DNA of 44,645 bases, taken from a marine bacterium B5-7. GTDB lineage: Bacteria; Pseudomonadota; Gammaproteobacteria; Arenicellales; CAJQKF01. Below, piece after piece: positions 31,799-41,215 of this stretch. Location of the stretch: positions 1 through 44,645 of the forward strand of contig BQJD01000032.1 of the NCBI GenBank assembly GCA_021604525.1. The letters run 5' to 3'. Each line of letters opens with the position of its first letter. The first letter of the stretch is position 1. The translations under genes were made by a program, and so were the position numbers. Below the pieces are notes generated by a model. That model searched no databases. It had not been told where the DNA came from and saw nothing but the letters and a program-made list of their open reading frames with translations.

Positions 31799-33000
31799 GG
31801 CTCCTTATCGCGAAGGACGATGCGCGAATTGTACTGCCGCTGGCAAGTGCGCAAACGCTGACATGGGCGATGACATTTTACATGTTTCCTGCCATGTTGC
31901 TGACCTGGGAGGGTGCATTCGACTGGGGCAAGGCGGCGATAACCGGTGCATTCACGCTCGCATTACTGCTGTCAGCGATAGTGGCGCCACTGGCCGGGCG
32001 CCTGGTGGATCGTGGTTACGGCCGGCTTACCATGGCGTGCAGCATGGTGTTGGCGGCCGTCATGCTGGTGACCCTGTCGCTGTCCGGGTCGAGAGTTGGT
32101 TTTTATCTCGCCTGGGCCGGAATTGGCATTGCCATGGGTGGCGCCTTGTATGAAGTCTGCTTTGCCTTTGTCACCCATTTATCCGCTGATGCGGCACGTC
32201 GTCGAATTACCACGATCACCCTGATAGCCGGCTTTGCCGGTACGGTATCTTTCCCGACTACTTATGTCCTTAATCAGTCGTTCGGCTGGCCGATAACACT
32301 GAGAATCTATGCGGCCGTCGCACTGCTGGTGGTGGTTCCGTTGATACTCTCCGTGCGTGGCAAGGCCGCGCCCCTTTTGAGAGAATCGAGCAACGATAAG
32401 CACTACTCGGTGAGTCAGGCGATGCGCTCACCGATATTCTGGCTGCTGGCCGCAGGCTTCGCGCTGATAGCCCTTGACCATGGCGTTCTGATGACGCACC
32501 TGTTGCCCATATTGGTTGAACGGCATCAACCCCTTGAGCTCGCAGTATTGGCGGCGTCGCTTATTGGACCCATGCAGGTGGTGGGGCGGCTTGCAATGAT
32601 CGTGCTTGGACGACGTTTACCCATGCTGTCTATCAGCCTATTTTCGATAGCCGGGTTGGTGTTGGCCGCAATCAACCTGTATGTCGCTGCTTATGCCGGT
32701 ATATTGTCCGCATTGTTTGCGGGAATACTGATTGCCTGCTTCGTAGTACTACAGGGTGCGGGTTACGGTGTCACCAGTATCGCCAGGCCAGTACTTACTG
32801 CCGAATGGTTGGGCCGTGCACACTTCGGTGCGATCTCCGGTGTCATGGGCGCGCTATATATGCTGATGATGGCGCTATCTCCAAGCATTGCTTCCGGCTT
32901 GTGGTATGTAGGCGGATACGATTTGGTCATCGCCTTCGTTATTGGTTGCGCGTTATTGTCATTTGTTTGCATGAGCATGGTTTCCCGATTGCGTAATTAA
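31795..33000 (+). CDS. MFS transporter coupled to the LysR gene
   Basis: Major facilitator (401 aa, about 12 helices) starting with GTG within the LysR stop (GTGA). Recognisable segments are ITGAFTLALLLSAIVAPLAGRLVDRGYGRL, with the loop 2-3 motif, and GISGIGMGGALYEVCFAFVTHLSADAARRRITTITLIAGFAGTVSFPTTYVLNQSFGWP-type residues in the middle. It ends in GGYDLVIAFVIGCALLSFVC. Substrate unknown; the LysR neighbour presumably responds to it. A decayed relative of its C-terminus lies at 34339-34416. Confidence 0.88.
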   Translation: MRLLIAKDDARIVLPLASAQTLTWAMTFYMFPAMLLTWEGAFDWGKAAITGAFTLALLLSAIVAPLAGRLVDRGYGRLTMACSMVLAAVMLVTLSLSGSRVGFYLAWAGIGIAMGGALYEVCFAFVTHLSADAARRRITTITLIAGFAGTVSFPTTYVLNQSFGWPITLRIYAAVALLVVVPLILSVRGKAAPLLRESSNDKHYSVSQAMRSPIFWLLAAGFALIALDHGVLMTHLLPILVERHQPLELAVLAASLIGPMQVVGRLAMIVLGRRLPMLSISLFSIAGLVLAAINLYVAAYAGILSALFAGILIACFVVLQGAGYGVTSIARPVLTAEWLGRAHFGAISGVMGALYMLMMALSPSIASGLWYVGGYDLVIAFVIGCALLSFVCMSMVSRLRN

Positions 33001-33147
33001 TTGCAGACACGCATGCAACAATAAATCAACATGGGTATCCAATTGATCCATGGCGGTCCGTTGTACTAATTATACAAACCCGAAACAGCCACAGAATTGT
33101 CGGACACATGAGCGGGCAATTATCAATTTACTCAAAGGACACCGGCC

Positions 33148-34206
33148 ATGAACAACATACCCAAAACAATGAAAGGCATTCAGCTAACGGGGCACGGTGG
33201 TCTGGAAAAGCTGGTGTTTCGTGATGACATTCCCGTACCTGTTCCTGGCCCACGGGATGTTCTGATAAAAGTTGGCGCAGCGGGCGTCAACAACACCGAT
33301 CTCAATACTCGAATTGGATGGTATTCGAAATCAAACGGTAACAGCAGTGACGCAAGTTGGACAGGAGATGTCATTCAATTCCCCAGAATTCAAGGTGCGG
33401 ACGTTTGTGGCGAAATCGTTGCCATCGGAGAACAGGTTGACGCCAGTCTCCTTCACCAAAGAGTGCTTGTTGAGCCATGTATACGAGAAGCGGCCGGAAA
33501 GGTTCTGGATCAACCTTGGTATATCGGCTCCGAATGCGACGGCGGTTTTGCTGAATACACCGTTGTCGCGGCCAGGCATGCACATAAAATCAATAGCAAG
33601 CTCAGCGACGTTGAACTCGCGTCCTTCCCCTGTTCCTATTCCACAGCAGAAAACCTTCTGAGCCGGGTCGGCGTTAGCGCCAATGATGTTGTGCTGGTGA
33701 CTGGTGCATCAGGCGGCGCAGGTTCTGCAGCGATTCAACTTGCCACAGCAAGGGGGGCGCAAGTTATAGGCATTACATCGGAATCCAAAGCGGACAGGGT
33801 TTTGAGTCTTGGGGCCGATCGAACACTGACGCGAGAAGCCAATCTTGTACAAGAGCTTGGAAAAAATAAAGTTGATGTCGTCATCGATCTGGTGGCCGGC
33901 AAGCAGTGGCCGCGTTTATTGGATGTGCTGAAGCCGTTTGGCAGATATGCCGCAGCGGGTGCTATTGCAGGCCCGATTGTGGAGTTGGATGTGAGAACAC
34001 TCTACCTGAAAGATCTGACTTTATTCGGCTGCACCGTTCTTCATGAAGCAGTTTTTCCAAATCTGATTCGAAGAATCGAAGCAGGAGATGTCTCTCCTCT
34101 CGTCGCAAACACGTTTTCTCTCGCCCGGCTTCGTGAGGCGCAGGAGCAATTCGAAAGCAAAGAACATGTCGGCAAGTTGGTGATCGATTTATCTGGTGAA
34201 GGATAA
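33148..34206 (+). CDS. MDR-superfamily NAD(P)H oxidoreductase
   Basis: Medium-chain dehydrogenase/reductase (352 aa), quinone-oxidoreductase-like. The catalytic-zinc ligands of alcohol dehydrogenases are absent (GVNNTDLNTRIGW in place of the Cys-His pair). The coenzyme motif is VLVTGASGGAGSAAIQLA. The C-terminal segment EAGDVSPLVANTFSLARLREAQEQFESKEHVGKLVI is typical. Substrate unknown. ATG 33148 has aagga upstream. By eye the codons are poorer in GC than in its neighbours, and it is flanked by an intact MFS gene and a decayed MFS tail, so it may have been inserted there. Confidence 0.85.
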   Translation: MNNIPKTMKGIQLTGHGGLEKLVFRDDIPVPVPGPRDVLIKVGAAGVNNTDLNTRIGWYSKSNGNSSDASWTGDVIQFPRIQGADVCGEIVAIGEQVDASLLHQRVLVEPCIREAAGKVLDQPWYIGSECDGGFAEYTVVAARHAHKINSKLSDVELASFPCSYSTAENLLSRVGVSANDVVLVTGASGGAGSAAIQLATARGAQVIGITSESKADRVLSLGADRTLTREANLVQELGKNKVDVVIDLVAGKQWPRLLDVLKPFGRYAAAGAIAGPIVELDVRTLYLKDLTLFGCTVLHEAVFPNLIRRIEAGDVSPLVANTFSLARLREAQEQFESKEHVGKLVIDLSGEG

Positions 34207-34338
34207 TAATACCCAAAGCATTAATCGACTATTTTCCGGGGATTACAAAACGGTCAAAGATCTTTGTATCCTTTGGTGCGTTCGCTGACTTTTGATTTTC
34301 TCGAGAAATCGTCGAGCACACACTGTCACTATTGGTAA

Positions 34339-34416
34339 GGAGGTTACGATCTGGTTATTGCCTTTGATATCGGCAGTACGCTGATGTCTTTTGCAGGTGC
34401 GAACATGGTTGTTTGA
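34339..34416 (+). pseudogene. decayed MFS transporter C-terminal fragment
   Basis: The frame 34339-34416 reads GGYDLVIAFDIGSTLMSF then AGANMVV and a stop. It matches the end of the intact MFS protein at 31795-33000 in 16 of 25 residues, including the unbroken GGYDLVIAF. A stop codon stands directly upstream in frame (34336-34338); a weaker match (tttggtgcg) at 34272 corresponds to FGAIS of the intact gene with about 20 nt lost. The differences in the conserved part are largely third-position, so the copy was a functional diverged paralog before decay. It fills most of the 351-bp gap 34207-34557. Confidence 0.75.
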
Positions 34417-34557
34417 TTTGTGGTCTAATTTCAAGTTTACGGCGACCAAGAAACCAAATCTGTTACCCATTGATCCATATCAACGATCCGCAATGTCTAA
34501 AGCGTTACGCTTACCAGTTAAGAAAATATTGTTTAGTAAAGTATAGAGTACAGTTTG

Positions 34558-35646
34558 ATGAGATCCACAGATAAAGGCGGCATATCTGCCGAGACGAGCG
34601 ACAACATGAAAGAAGACACCGAAGTCGGTATTGATGCCACAGTTATTGATAAAGCAAATGATGTTGCCGAGGACAGCAGAATTGTTCTGATCGAATCTGA
34701 TGTCGATCAGTTAAGTAATCAAGACGCTGCTTTGGAAAGCAAAACGGCAGAAACGCCTGAAGAGGATTCCGCCGAGGCGAGACGCAATGATCCGGCTGCT
34801 ATTCGCCGCGCCTTTGAAACCGGCGAATACCCCTATACTTCCAAAATGCGCAGATCCTCATATGAGCGCCATAAGAATAGGTTGCAAGTTGAACTCCTCA
34901 AAGTACAAAAATGGGTAAAGGATAATAATCAACGAGTCGTTATTCTTTTTGAAGGCCGCGATGCGGCTGGCAAGGGCGGCACGATAAAGCGCTTCATGGA
35001 GCACCTCAATCCGCGCGGTGCACGGGTGGTGGCGCTGGAAAAACCGACAGATGCGGAGCGCAGCCAATGGTTTTTTCAGCGATACATTACACACCTGCCA
35101 GCCGGCGGTGAAATCAGTATGTTCGATCGTTCCTGGTATAACCGTGCAGGGGTCGAACGGGTAATGGATTTTTGTTCACCAAATGATTATCTTGAGTTCA
35201 TGCGTCAGTGTCCGGATCTCGAACGGATGCTGGTGCGCTCTGGTATATGGTTGTTCAAATACTGGTTCTCGGTCACCCAGGCAGAACAGCGTCGACGTTT
35301 TGAATCCCGCTCCGAAGATCCACTCAAGCAGTGGAAGCTCTCACCTATAGATCGCGTGTCAATCGATAAGTGGGATGACTATACAGAAGCAAAGGAAGCG
35401 ATGTTTTTCTACACCGATACCGCCGATGCACCGTGGACAATTATCAAGTCGGATGACAAGAAACGTGCGCGGCTCAACTGCATGCAACACTTTCTGTCAA
35501 ACCTTCCGTATGAAGGAAAAGACACCCGTGTAGTTAAAGGTCCCGATCCGTTGATTGTCGGCTCCGGTTCCCATGTAGTACGCAAGAGCGAACATATACT
35601 CGGCAAGAGTCTGCATCCAAAACAGCGTCTTAAACCGGTAAGCTGA
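34558..35646 (+). CDS. ppk2: polyphosphate kinase 2 (PPK2)
   Basis: PPK2 phosphotransferase (362 aa) that uses polyphosphate to phosphorylate nucleotides. The core begins about residue 95. Walker A is FEGRDAAGKGGT (residues 131-142), followed by RGARVVALEKPTDAERSQWFFQRYI, the Walker B segment GGEISMFDRSWYNRAGVERVM, and WKLSPIDRVSIDKWDDYTEAKEAMFF. Single-domain class I by size. The N-terminal 75 residues before RRNDPAAIRRAFETGEYPY are acidic and low in complexity and are not part of the fold. Start is the ATG at 34558; a TTG one codon earlier and an ATG at 34603 are alternatives. Stands alone. Confidence 0.92.
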   Translation: MRSTDKGGISAETSDNMKEDTEVGIDATVIDKANDVAEDSRIVLIESDVDQLSNQDAALESKTAETPEEDSAEARRNDPAAIRRAFETGEYPYTSKMRRSSYERHKNRLQVELLKVQKWVKDNNQRVVILFEGRDAAGKGGTIKRFMEHLNPRGARVVALEKPTDAERSQWFFQRYITHLPAGGEISMFDRSWYNRAGVERVMDFCSPNDYLEFMRQCPDLERMLVRSGIWLFKYWFSVTQAEQRRRFESRSEDPLKQWKLSPIDRVSIDKWDDYTEAKEAMFFYTDTADAPWTIIKSDDKKRARLNCMQHFLSNLPYEGKDTRVVKGPDPLIVGSGSHVVRKSEHILGKSLHPKQRLKPVS

Positions 35647-35712
35647 ACAACATCGACAGCGGTTCGTGGTTAATTTAACTACACCAGGATACATCGCCAG
35701 TTTTTGTTTCGA

Positions 35713-36951
35713 TTAAAACCGCGCCGGTGAATAGGGACGCATATCGATGTCGGACAGCTCGCCAGACATTTCGGCGGCGAGTAACTGTCCGCTGATGGGA
35801 CCTAATGTCAGGCCGATATGCCCATGACCAGTCACCAGCCACAGGCCACGATGTCCCGGCACTTCCCCAATCACCGGAATCGAGTCCGGAGTGGCCGGCC
35901 GATGGCCTAACCATACATCTGAACAGTGACTTCCTAATGGAAAACCATGTCGTGCAAGTGGTTCCACTTTATGTAATTGCACCGGTGTTGGTGGCGAGTC
36001 AAGCGCTGCCCATTCATCGCCGGTGGTGAGTCGATGACCGGCCTTCATGGGCGCTATTACAAAGCCGCCTTCAACATCATGTATCGGGCGATTCAGCGAG
36101 GCGTTATTGTCCGGTTGGTAGTGGCGATGATAACCCCGTTCGCCGATCAGCGGCAGTCGATAGCCGAGTGGCTTTAAGATTGACGCCGACCATGCGCCCA
36201 TGGCGATAACAACACGATCGTACTCTGAGTGTCCCTGATAGCTCAGTACTCTCCAGCGATCGCCCGATGGCGTTATTGCATGAATAGTCTTTGTTTCGAT
36301 GATACCGCCACGACCAACAAAATAATCTGCATAACTTTTACTGAGTGCTGCCGGATCGGATATGGATGCTGTTCCAGTTACCCATATCGCACCGTTATAA
36401 ATGGGGTACAGATCGGGTTCAAGTTCGTGCAGTTCAGTTGCCGACAGTCGACGATAGGCTATACCGTGGTGTTCATATAAAGATGTTAGTTCATCACTGT
36501 TGCGGTAAGCGGACTCACTTCTGTAAATCTTTAGCCAGCCACGTTCCTTCAGCAAGTGATCTGCGTCGCACTGCCGAATTAAATCGCGATGCGCGGCGAC
36601 TGCACGATTGAGTATGGCATTGAGCGATTCGGTATTCTTGCTATAACGGCTCTGCGTGGTGTTGGCAAGAAAGCGTGCTATATACGGCAGCATGTGTGGT
36701 AGATGCCGATAGTGCAGGTGAACATCGACGCTGCGATTGCCAAGTAATTCAAATAACCGCCGCCAGATTTCGGGCGCGGCTTCGGGGGCGATTGAACCGT
36801 TGGCAAGTACACCGGCATTGCCATAGGATGTTGCGGATCCAGGCTCCTGACGATCTACCAGGGTCACGCTGAATCCACGATCCTGAAGTTTTATCGCCGA
36901 GCAGATCCCGACGATACCGGCTCCTGCTACACAAACCGATTCGCGCTTCAA
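35713..36951 (-). CDS. dadA: DadA-type D-amino acid dehydrogenase
   Basis: FAD-dependent amine/D-amino acid dehydrogenase (412 aa) feeding electrons to the respiratory chain. The dinucleotide motif is CVAGAGIVGICSAIKLQDRG with the second half TLVDRQEPGSATSYGNAGVLA; the C-terminal FAD closure is GLWLVTGHGHIGLTLGPISGQLLAAEMSG. The reading frame begins with TTG at 36951 after ggggatgag; no ATG in frame is better. It is divergent from livGFHMK across about 260 bp, so the importer may supply its substrate. DadA is the best match, but related hydroxyproline or glycine oxidoreductases have the same architecture. Confidence 0.85.
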   Translation of the reverse strand: MKRESVCVAGAGIVGICSAIKLQDRGFSVTLVDRQEPGSATSYGNAGVLANGSIAPEAAPEIWRRLFELLGNRSVDVHLHYRHLPHMLPYIARFLANTTQSRYSKNTESLNAILNRAVAAHRDLIRQCDADHLLKERGWLKIYRSESAYRNSDELTSLYEHHGIAYRRLSATELHELEPDLYPIYNGAIWVTGTASISDPAALSKSYADYFVGRGGIIETKTIHAITPSGDRWRVLSYQGHSEYDRVVIAMGAWSASILKPLGYRLPLIGERGYHRHYQPDNNASLNRPIHDVEGGFVIAPMKAGHRLTTGDEWAALDSPPTPVQLHKVEPLARHGFPLGSHCSDVWLGHRPATPDSIPVIGEVPGHRGLWLVTGHGHIGLTLGPISGQLLAAEMSGELSDIDMRPYSPARF

Positions 36952-37146
36952 CGGCTCATCCCCAAAATGATAATGAATGAATAATTATGATGCGGCATGA
37001 TCAGACGCAATTATATGTCCGGCAGTGTACTGGCTTCATGGAATTCAATGAAGCAATCGTGGTCGGTTCAATCCTAAATGTGTGGTGAATGTCTGTTATC
37101 ATCCGCCTATCGGTGGTACGCACCCGTATTTAATATAAAACTTAAC

Positions 37147-37158
37147 AAGTGATCACTT
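37147..37158. promoter_or_regulatory. 12-bp palindrome before livG
   Basis: aagtga-tcactt is a perfect 12-bp palindrome in the divergent dadA-livG promoter region, 58 bp before the preferred livG start. A plausible operator centre; the protein is unknown. Confidence 0.4.
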
Positions 37159-37215
37159 TAAAAAGAAGTGCTTCGCAATATTCAATCATCTGCAAACCTA
37201 TGGACTCGCGTAGCA

Positions 37216-38031
37216 ATGCCACAAGATGATCGTAACGCACTATTGCAGATCGATAATCTGTGCAAATCGTTTGGCGGCGTTCAAGCAGTTAACCATACGA
37301 CATTCGACGTGGTTGAAGGATCGATAACCGGTCTCATTGGCCCAAACGGCGCTGGCAAGACTACACTGTTCAACTTGGTTGCCGGAAACCATAAACCCGA
37401 TTCCGGATCGGTGTATTTTGCAGGCGATGACATAACCGGTATGCAACCCCATGCGTTGTTTGCTCGTCGGTTGCTGCGCACTTTCCAGATTCCTCACGAA
37501 TTCGACACCATGAGTGCGCGTGAAAATCTTATGATGGTGCCTGGCGAGCAATCGGGCGAAAACCTGTTTTCAACCTGGCTGAACTTTTCCAGGGTTCGGC
37601 AACAGGAGAAGACGATTCGTGAACGCGCCGATAGCGTACTGGATTTTCTTGGACTCAGCCATGTTGCCGATCACCCCGCAGGCAAGTTGTCCGGCGGACA
37701 AAAAAAACTGCTCGAGATAGGGCGCACCATGATGGTCGATGCCCGCATGGTGTTGCTCGACGAGGTAGGCGCCGGGGTCAATCGCACCCTGCTTGCCGAG
37801 ATCGCCGGCAAGATCGAACAACTCAATCGAGAACACGGTTATACCTTCTGCCTGATCGAACATGATATGGATCTGATTACCCGGCTCTGTGAACGGGTCG
37901 TAGTCCTGGCCGAGGGAACGGTTTTAACCGTGGGTACGCCTGAGGAGGTTACCTCCAATCCCGAAGTCATCGAGGCCTATCTCGGACATACCGACAACGA
38001 TATGTTGAAGAGCCAGAGGTCTCGCGGGTGA
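37216..38031 (+). CDS. livG: branched-chain amino acid-type ABC transporter ATP-binding protein LivG
   Basis: ATPase (271 aa) of a Liv/Urt-type importer. Walker A GPNGAGKTTLFNLVAG, the LivG-specific LLRTFQIPHEFDTMSARENLM, signature LSGGQKKLLEIGRTMM and Walker B MVLLDEVGAGVN (Glu present but in EVG instead of the usual EPxAG), then LIEHDMDLI. The frame also opens at GTG 37168; ATG 37216 fits the family N-terminus (LLQIDNLCKSFGG) better, though neither has a strong ribosome site. It overlaps livF by GTGA. Confidence 0.92.
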   Translation: MPQDDRNALLQIDNLCKSFGGVQAVNHTTFDVVEGSITGLIGPNGAGKTTLFNLVAGNHKPDSGSVYFAGDDITGMQPHALFARRLLRTFQIPHEFDTMSARENLMMVPGEQSGENLFSTWLNFSRVRQQEKTIRERADSVLDFLGLSHVADHPAGKLSGGQKKLLEIGRTMMVDARMVLLDEVGAGVNRTLLAEIAGKIEQLNREHGYTFCLIEHDMDLITRLCERVVVLAEGTVLTVGTPEEVTSNPEVIEAYLGHTDNDMLKSQRSRG

Positions 38032-38741
38032 AGTACCTGCTCGAAGCACGGTCGCTGGTCGCCGGCTACGGTGAACTGACGATTCTCAATGGCTGCGACA
38101 TTACTGTCGAGCCGGGATCGATCTCAGTCATCGTTGGTGCCAACGGTGCCGGCAAATCAACTGCTATGAAGGCCGTCTTCGGTTTGCTCGAAGTGCGCCA
38201 GGGTTCCGTGAAGTTTGAAGATCAGGATGTGACCGGATGCACGCCGCAGCGCCTCGTCGAACTCGGTATGGGTTATGTGCCGCAGGTTGCCAACGTGTTC
38301 CCCTCGTTGAGCGTCGAGGAAAATCTCGAGATGGGCGCCTATCTTGCGGCATCGTTAACCGAGGAAGGACTCGATAGGGTATACAGCATCTTTCCGATTC
38401 TTAAAGACAAGCGCAAACAGGCCGCCGGTCAATTATCGGGTGGTCAGCGACAAATGGTTGCAGTAGGCCGAGCCATGATGATGAAGCCACGCTTGTTGAT
38501 GCTCGACGAACCGACTGCGGGCGTGTCGCCGAAAGTCATGGGTGATATTTTCGAGATCATTTTGAAGGTAAATGAAAGTAGTGTCGGCGTGTTGATGGTC
38601 GAACAAAATGCCCGTCAGGCGCTGGCAATTGCCGACACCGGTTTTGTCTTGCAGACAGGGCAAAATCTTTATACCGATACTGGCGAAGCACTGCTGGCCA
38701 ATCCTGAGGTCGCCCGTTCCTTTCTTGGGGGCAAGCACTGA
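38028..38741 (+). CDS. livF: branched-chain amino acid-type ABC transporter ATP-binding protein LivF
   Basis: Second ATPase (237 aa). GTG start within the livG stop. Walker A VGANGAGKSTAMKAVFG, the LivF marker LGMGYVPQVANVFPSLSVEENLEMGAYL, signature LSGGQRQMVAVGRAMM, Walker B LLMLDEPTAGVSPKVM and VEQNARQALAIAD are all in place. Pairs with LivG to energise transport. Its stop shares one base with the livH ATG (TGATG). Confidence 0.95.
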   Translation: MKYLLEARSLVAGYGELTILNGCDITVEPGSISVIVGANGAGKSTAMKAVFGLLEVRQGSVKFEDQDVTGCTPQRLVELGMGYVPQVANVFPSLSVEENLEMGAYLAASLTEEGLDRVYSIFPILKDKRKQAAGQLSGGQRQMVAVGRAMMMKPRLLMLDEPTAGVSPKVMGDIFEIILKVNESSVGVLMVEQNARQALAIADTGFVLQTGQNLYTDTGEALLANPEVARSFLGGKH

Positions 38742-39799
38742 TGGAGTATGCCGATCTGCTCAATGCGGGGGTGTATTTTATCAACAAGGGTCTGCTTAAC
38801 GCATTCAAGATCGGAAGTATTTACGCCCTCGGTGCAGTGGGCATCACACTGGTGTTCGGCATTCTCAGATTCGCTCATTTCGCCCATGGCGACATGATGA
38901 CATTCGGTGCGCTGATTGCGTTTGCCGGTACGGTGATATTGCGCAACCTGGGTATCAACACCGAGCCGATACCAACCGGCTTGTTGGCACTGCCATTGGC
39001 GGTGGCCGCGACGATTATCCTGGCGCTCATAATCGACCGCCATGTCTATGCCCATTTCCGTGCCAGCAAGAGTCCTCCGGTGGTGTTTGTCATGACCTCC
39101 ATTGGCGTGACATTCATTCTACAGGGCATTATCCGTCTGGTGGGCGGCACCGGCGACCGCCAATTCTTTTTCACTGCCGTCAGTAACGGTGAGTCGATTC
39201 GCGAAGACAAGGGACGTTGGTTGGTAAAATTCGATTGGCTGCGGGATCATTTCGATGGCTTTACCCAGAAGCTCGTCATAACCATGCCGCAACTCTGGCT
39301 GTTTATATTTACCGCCGTGGCGCTGGTTGGATTGCATTATTTCCTTAACCATACCCGTACCGGTAAAGCCATGCGGGCGGTATCAGACAACGAAGATCTG
39401 GCGCGTATCAGCGGCATCGATGTCGGTCGGGTTGTTAAGGTGACATGGGTCATTGCCGGCACCCTGGCAGCCATAGCCGGTACATTATTGGCAATGGATA
39501 CACAGTACAAACCGATACTCGCATTCAACCTGCTGCTGCCGATGTTCGCTGCGGCCATCATGGGCGGCATAGGCAAGCCGTTCGGTGCTGTCGCCGGAGC
39601 ATTCATCGTTGCGTTGGCGGAGACCTTTGCAGTATTCGACTGGCGCCCGATCGCAGGTTATCTGTTTGCGGATCGCTTCGACATGACGGCGTCCATGGCA
39701 CTGGTGCCGGCTGAATATAAACTGGCGGTACCCTTCGCCATTCTGGTGTTGGTGCTGATCTGGCGACCGACTGGAATCTTCAAGGGCCAGGTATTATGA
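38741..39799 (+). CDS. livH: branched-chain amino acid-type ABC transporter permease LivH
   Basis: Membrane permease (352 aa). The N-terminal AFKIGSIYALGAVGITLVFGILRFAHFAHGDMMTFGALIAF and the later TRTGKAMRAVSDNEDLARISGIDVGRVVKVTWVIAGTLAAIAGTLL with GIGKPFGAVAGAFIVALAET are LivH-type. Longer than the usual 290-310 residues: about 45 extra residues around 145-190 (FFFTAVSNGESIREDKGRWLVKFDWLRDHF), a periplasmic loop. This loop may contact the substrate-binding protein. It overlaps livM by ATGA. Confidence 0.93.
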   Translation: MEYADLLNAGVYFINKGLLNAFKIGSIYALGAVGITLVFGILRFAHFAHGDMMTFGALIAFAGTVILRNLGINTEPIPTGLLALPLAVAATIILALIIDRHVYAHFRASKSPPVVFVMTSIGVTFILQGIIRLVGGTGDRQFFFTAVSNGESIREDKGRWLVKFDWLRDHFDGFTQKLVITMPQLWLFIFTAVALVGLHYFLNHTRTGKAMRAVSDNEDLARISGIDVGRVVKVTWVIAGTLAAIAGTLLAMDTQYKPILAFNLLLPMFAAAIMGGIGKPFGAVAGAFIVALAETFAVFDWRPIAGYLFADRFDMTASMALVPAEYKLAVPFAILVLVLIWRPTGIFKGQVL

Positions 39800-41148
39800 A
39801 TCCTGCTAATCGCTCGCGCGTCGTTATCGCTACCGCATTGATTATCGCGCTGTTCCTGGCGGCCTGGTTCATGCTAAGCCCGGTAACGGCACTGTTATAC
39901 CTGTCCACTGGTCTGGCTACCGCGGTTATCGTGCTGGGTCTGAATATTCAGTGGGGTTACGCGGGTCTCTTCAATGCCGGTATTCTCGGCTTCATCGCAC
40001 TTGGCGGTTATGCGGTGATGTGGGTATCGGTGCCGCCGGTGCCCGAAGCCATCGCTGCCGGTGGTGCCGGCCTCTTGTCGGTCATCGTCAAGCTTGCCGT
40101 GACCGCCATTTGCATATGGGTGCTTCACCTGGCCGCTAAGCGATTACCGATAAATCTGCCGGTATGGTTGTTGCGTACACTTCAGGTGAGTATCGCGTTG
40201 GCTGGCTATATCTGGATGAAGACAGAATTCGTGATTGCCGTGGAAGCGATTGAAACGGCCGATACGCTCGATCAAACCATGAAGGGATTTATCGGTGGAT
40301 TGGGTCTGCCGGTGTTGCTTGGCTGGGCAGTCGGCGGCGTGTTTGCGGGTATCGCCGCCTGGTTTATCGGTAAAGTGACGCTCGGGCTTCGTTCTGATTA
40401 TCTCGCCATCGCAACCCTCGGTATCGCCGAGATCATCCGCACATTTTTGAAAAATGCCGACTGGCTGACACGCGGTACACTGACCGTGTCGCCCATCGAC
40501 TGGCCAGTGCCTACCCCGCGCGAAATGAACGGCATGCTCGAGTCGGGTCTTGAAATCAACCTCAAGTGGCTCGGCATCTCCGCCGAGCAGACCGCCACGG
40601 CGGTGGGGCGCGGTTTGTTTATTGCAGTGTCGGCCATTGTATTGATCATCCTTGTGCTGATGATGGAACGTGCGCTGGGATCGCCGTGGGGACGAATGAT
40701 GCGCGCCATTCGTGATAATGAAGATGCTGCCGCTGCCATGGGTAAAAACGTCGTACGTCGTCAGCTTGAAGTGTTTGTTCTCGGCGCGATACTGATGGGT
40801 ATCGGCGGTGCCATGCTGGTTTCCCTGAACACCTTGTTCGATCCATCATCGTATCATCCGCCACGCTACACGTTTCTTATCTGGACCATGCTGATCGTCG
40901 GTGGCAGTGGAAATAATCTCGGCGCGGTATTCGGTGCCCTGTTTATTTACATGCTCTGGGAGATGTCAGAACCGATTGCCCAATTCCTGTTTTTCGGCGG
41001 TGCCGATATGTTGACGGCGCTGATTCCCGGCTTCGAACCACCGGTGGATCTGGCCTCGCGAGCGTCGCAAATGCGTGTTATCGTTATCGGTGTCGCACTG
41101 ATCGCCACGATGCGGTACGCACCGAAGGGCGTGATACCGGAGCGCTGA
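39796..41148 (+). CDS. livM: branched-chain amino acid-type ABC transporter permease LivM
   Basis: Second permease (450 aa, ten or more helices). The core starts at LGLNIQWGYAGLFNAGILGFIALGGYA and ends with RVIVIGVALIATMRYAPKGVIPER; the LivM motif LRSDYLAIATLGIAEIIRTFLKNADWLTRG and RMMRAIRDNEDAAAAMGKNV are intact. It is long for LivM because of an extra membrane segment region around residues 95-190 (VIVKLAVTAICIWVLHLAAKRLP and the region up to WAVGGVFAGIAAWFIGK). Starts in the livH stop. Confidence 0.93.
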   Translation: MNPANRSRVVIATALIIALFLAAWFMLSPVTALLYLSTGLATAVIVLGLNIQWGYAGLFNAGILGFIALGGYAVMWVSVPPVPEAIAAGGAGLLSVIVKLAVTAICIWVLHLAAKRLPINLPVWLLRTLQVSIALAGYIWMKTEFVIAVEAIETADTLDQTMKGFIGGLGLPVLLGWAVGGVFAGIAAWFIGKVTLGLRSDYLAIATLGIAEIIRTFLKNADWLTRGTLTVSPIDWPVPTPREMNGMLESGLEINLKWLGISAEQTATAVGRGLFIAVSAIVLIILVLMMERALGSPWGRMMRAIRDNEDAAAAMGKNVVRRQLEVFVLGAILMGIGGAMLVSLNTLFDPSSYHPPRYTFLIWTMLIVGGSGNNLGAVFGALFIYMLWEMSEPIAQFLFFGGADMLTALIPGFEPPVDLASRASQMRVIVIGVALIATMRYAPKGVIPER

Positions 41149-41215
41149 TAAAACCTCGCCACGACTCCATCGTGACGAACTGAACAACCACATTATCAAT
41201 GTCAAGGAGTATGTC

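Noticed and set aside
37033-37054. 7-bp inverted repeat gcttcat...atgaagc between dadA and livG
   Set aside because: The stem is short, the spacer is 8 bp, and such matches are common by chance.
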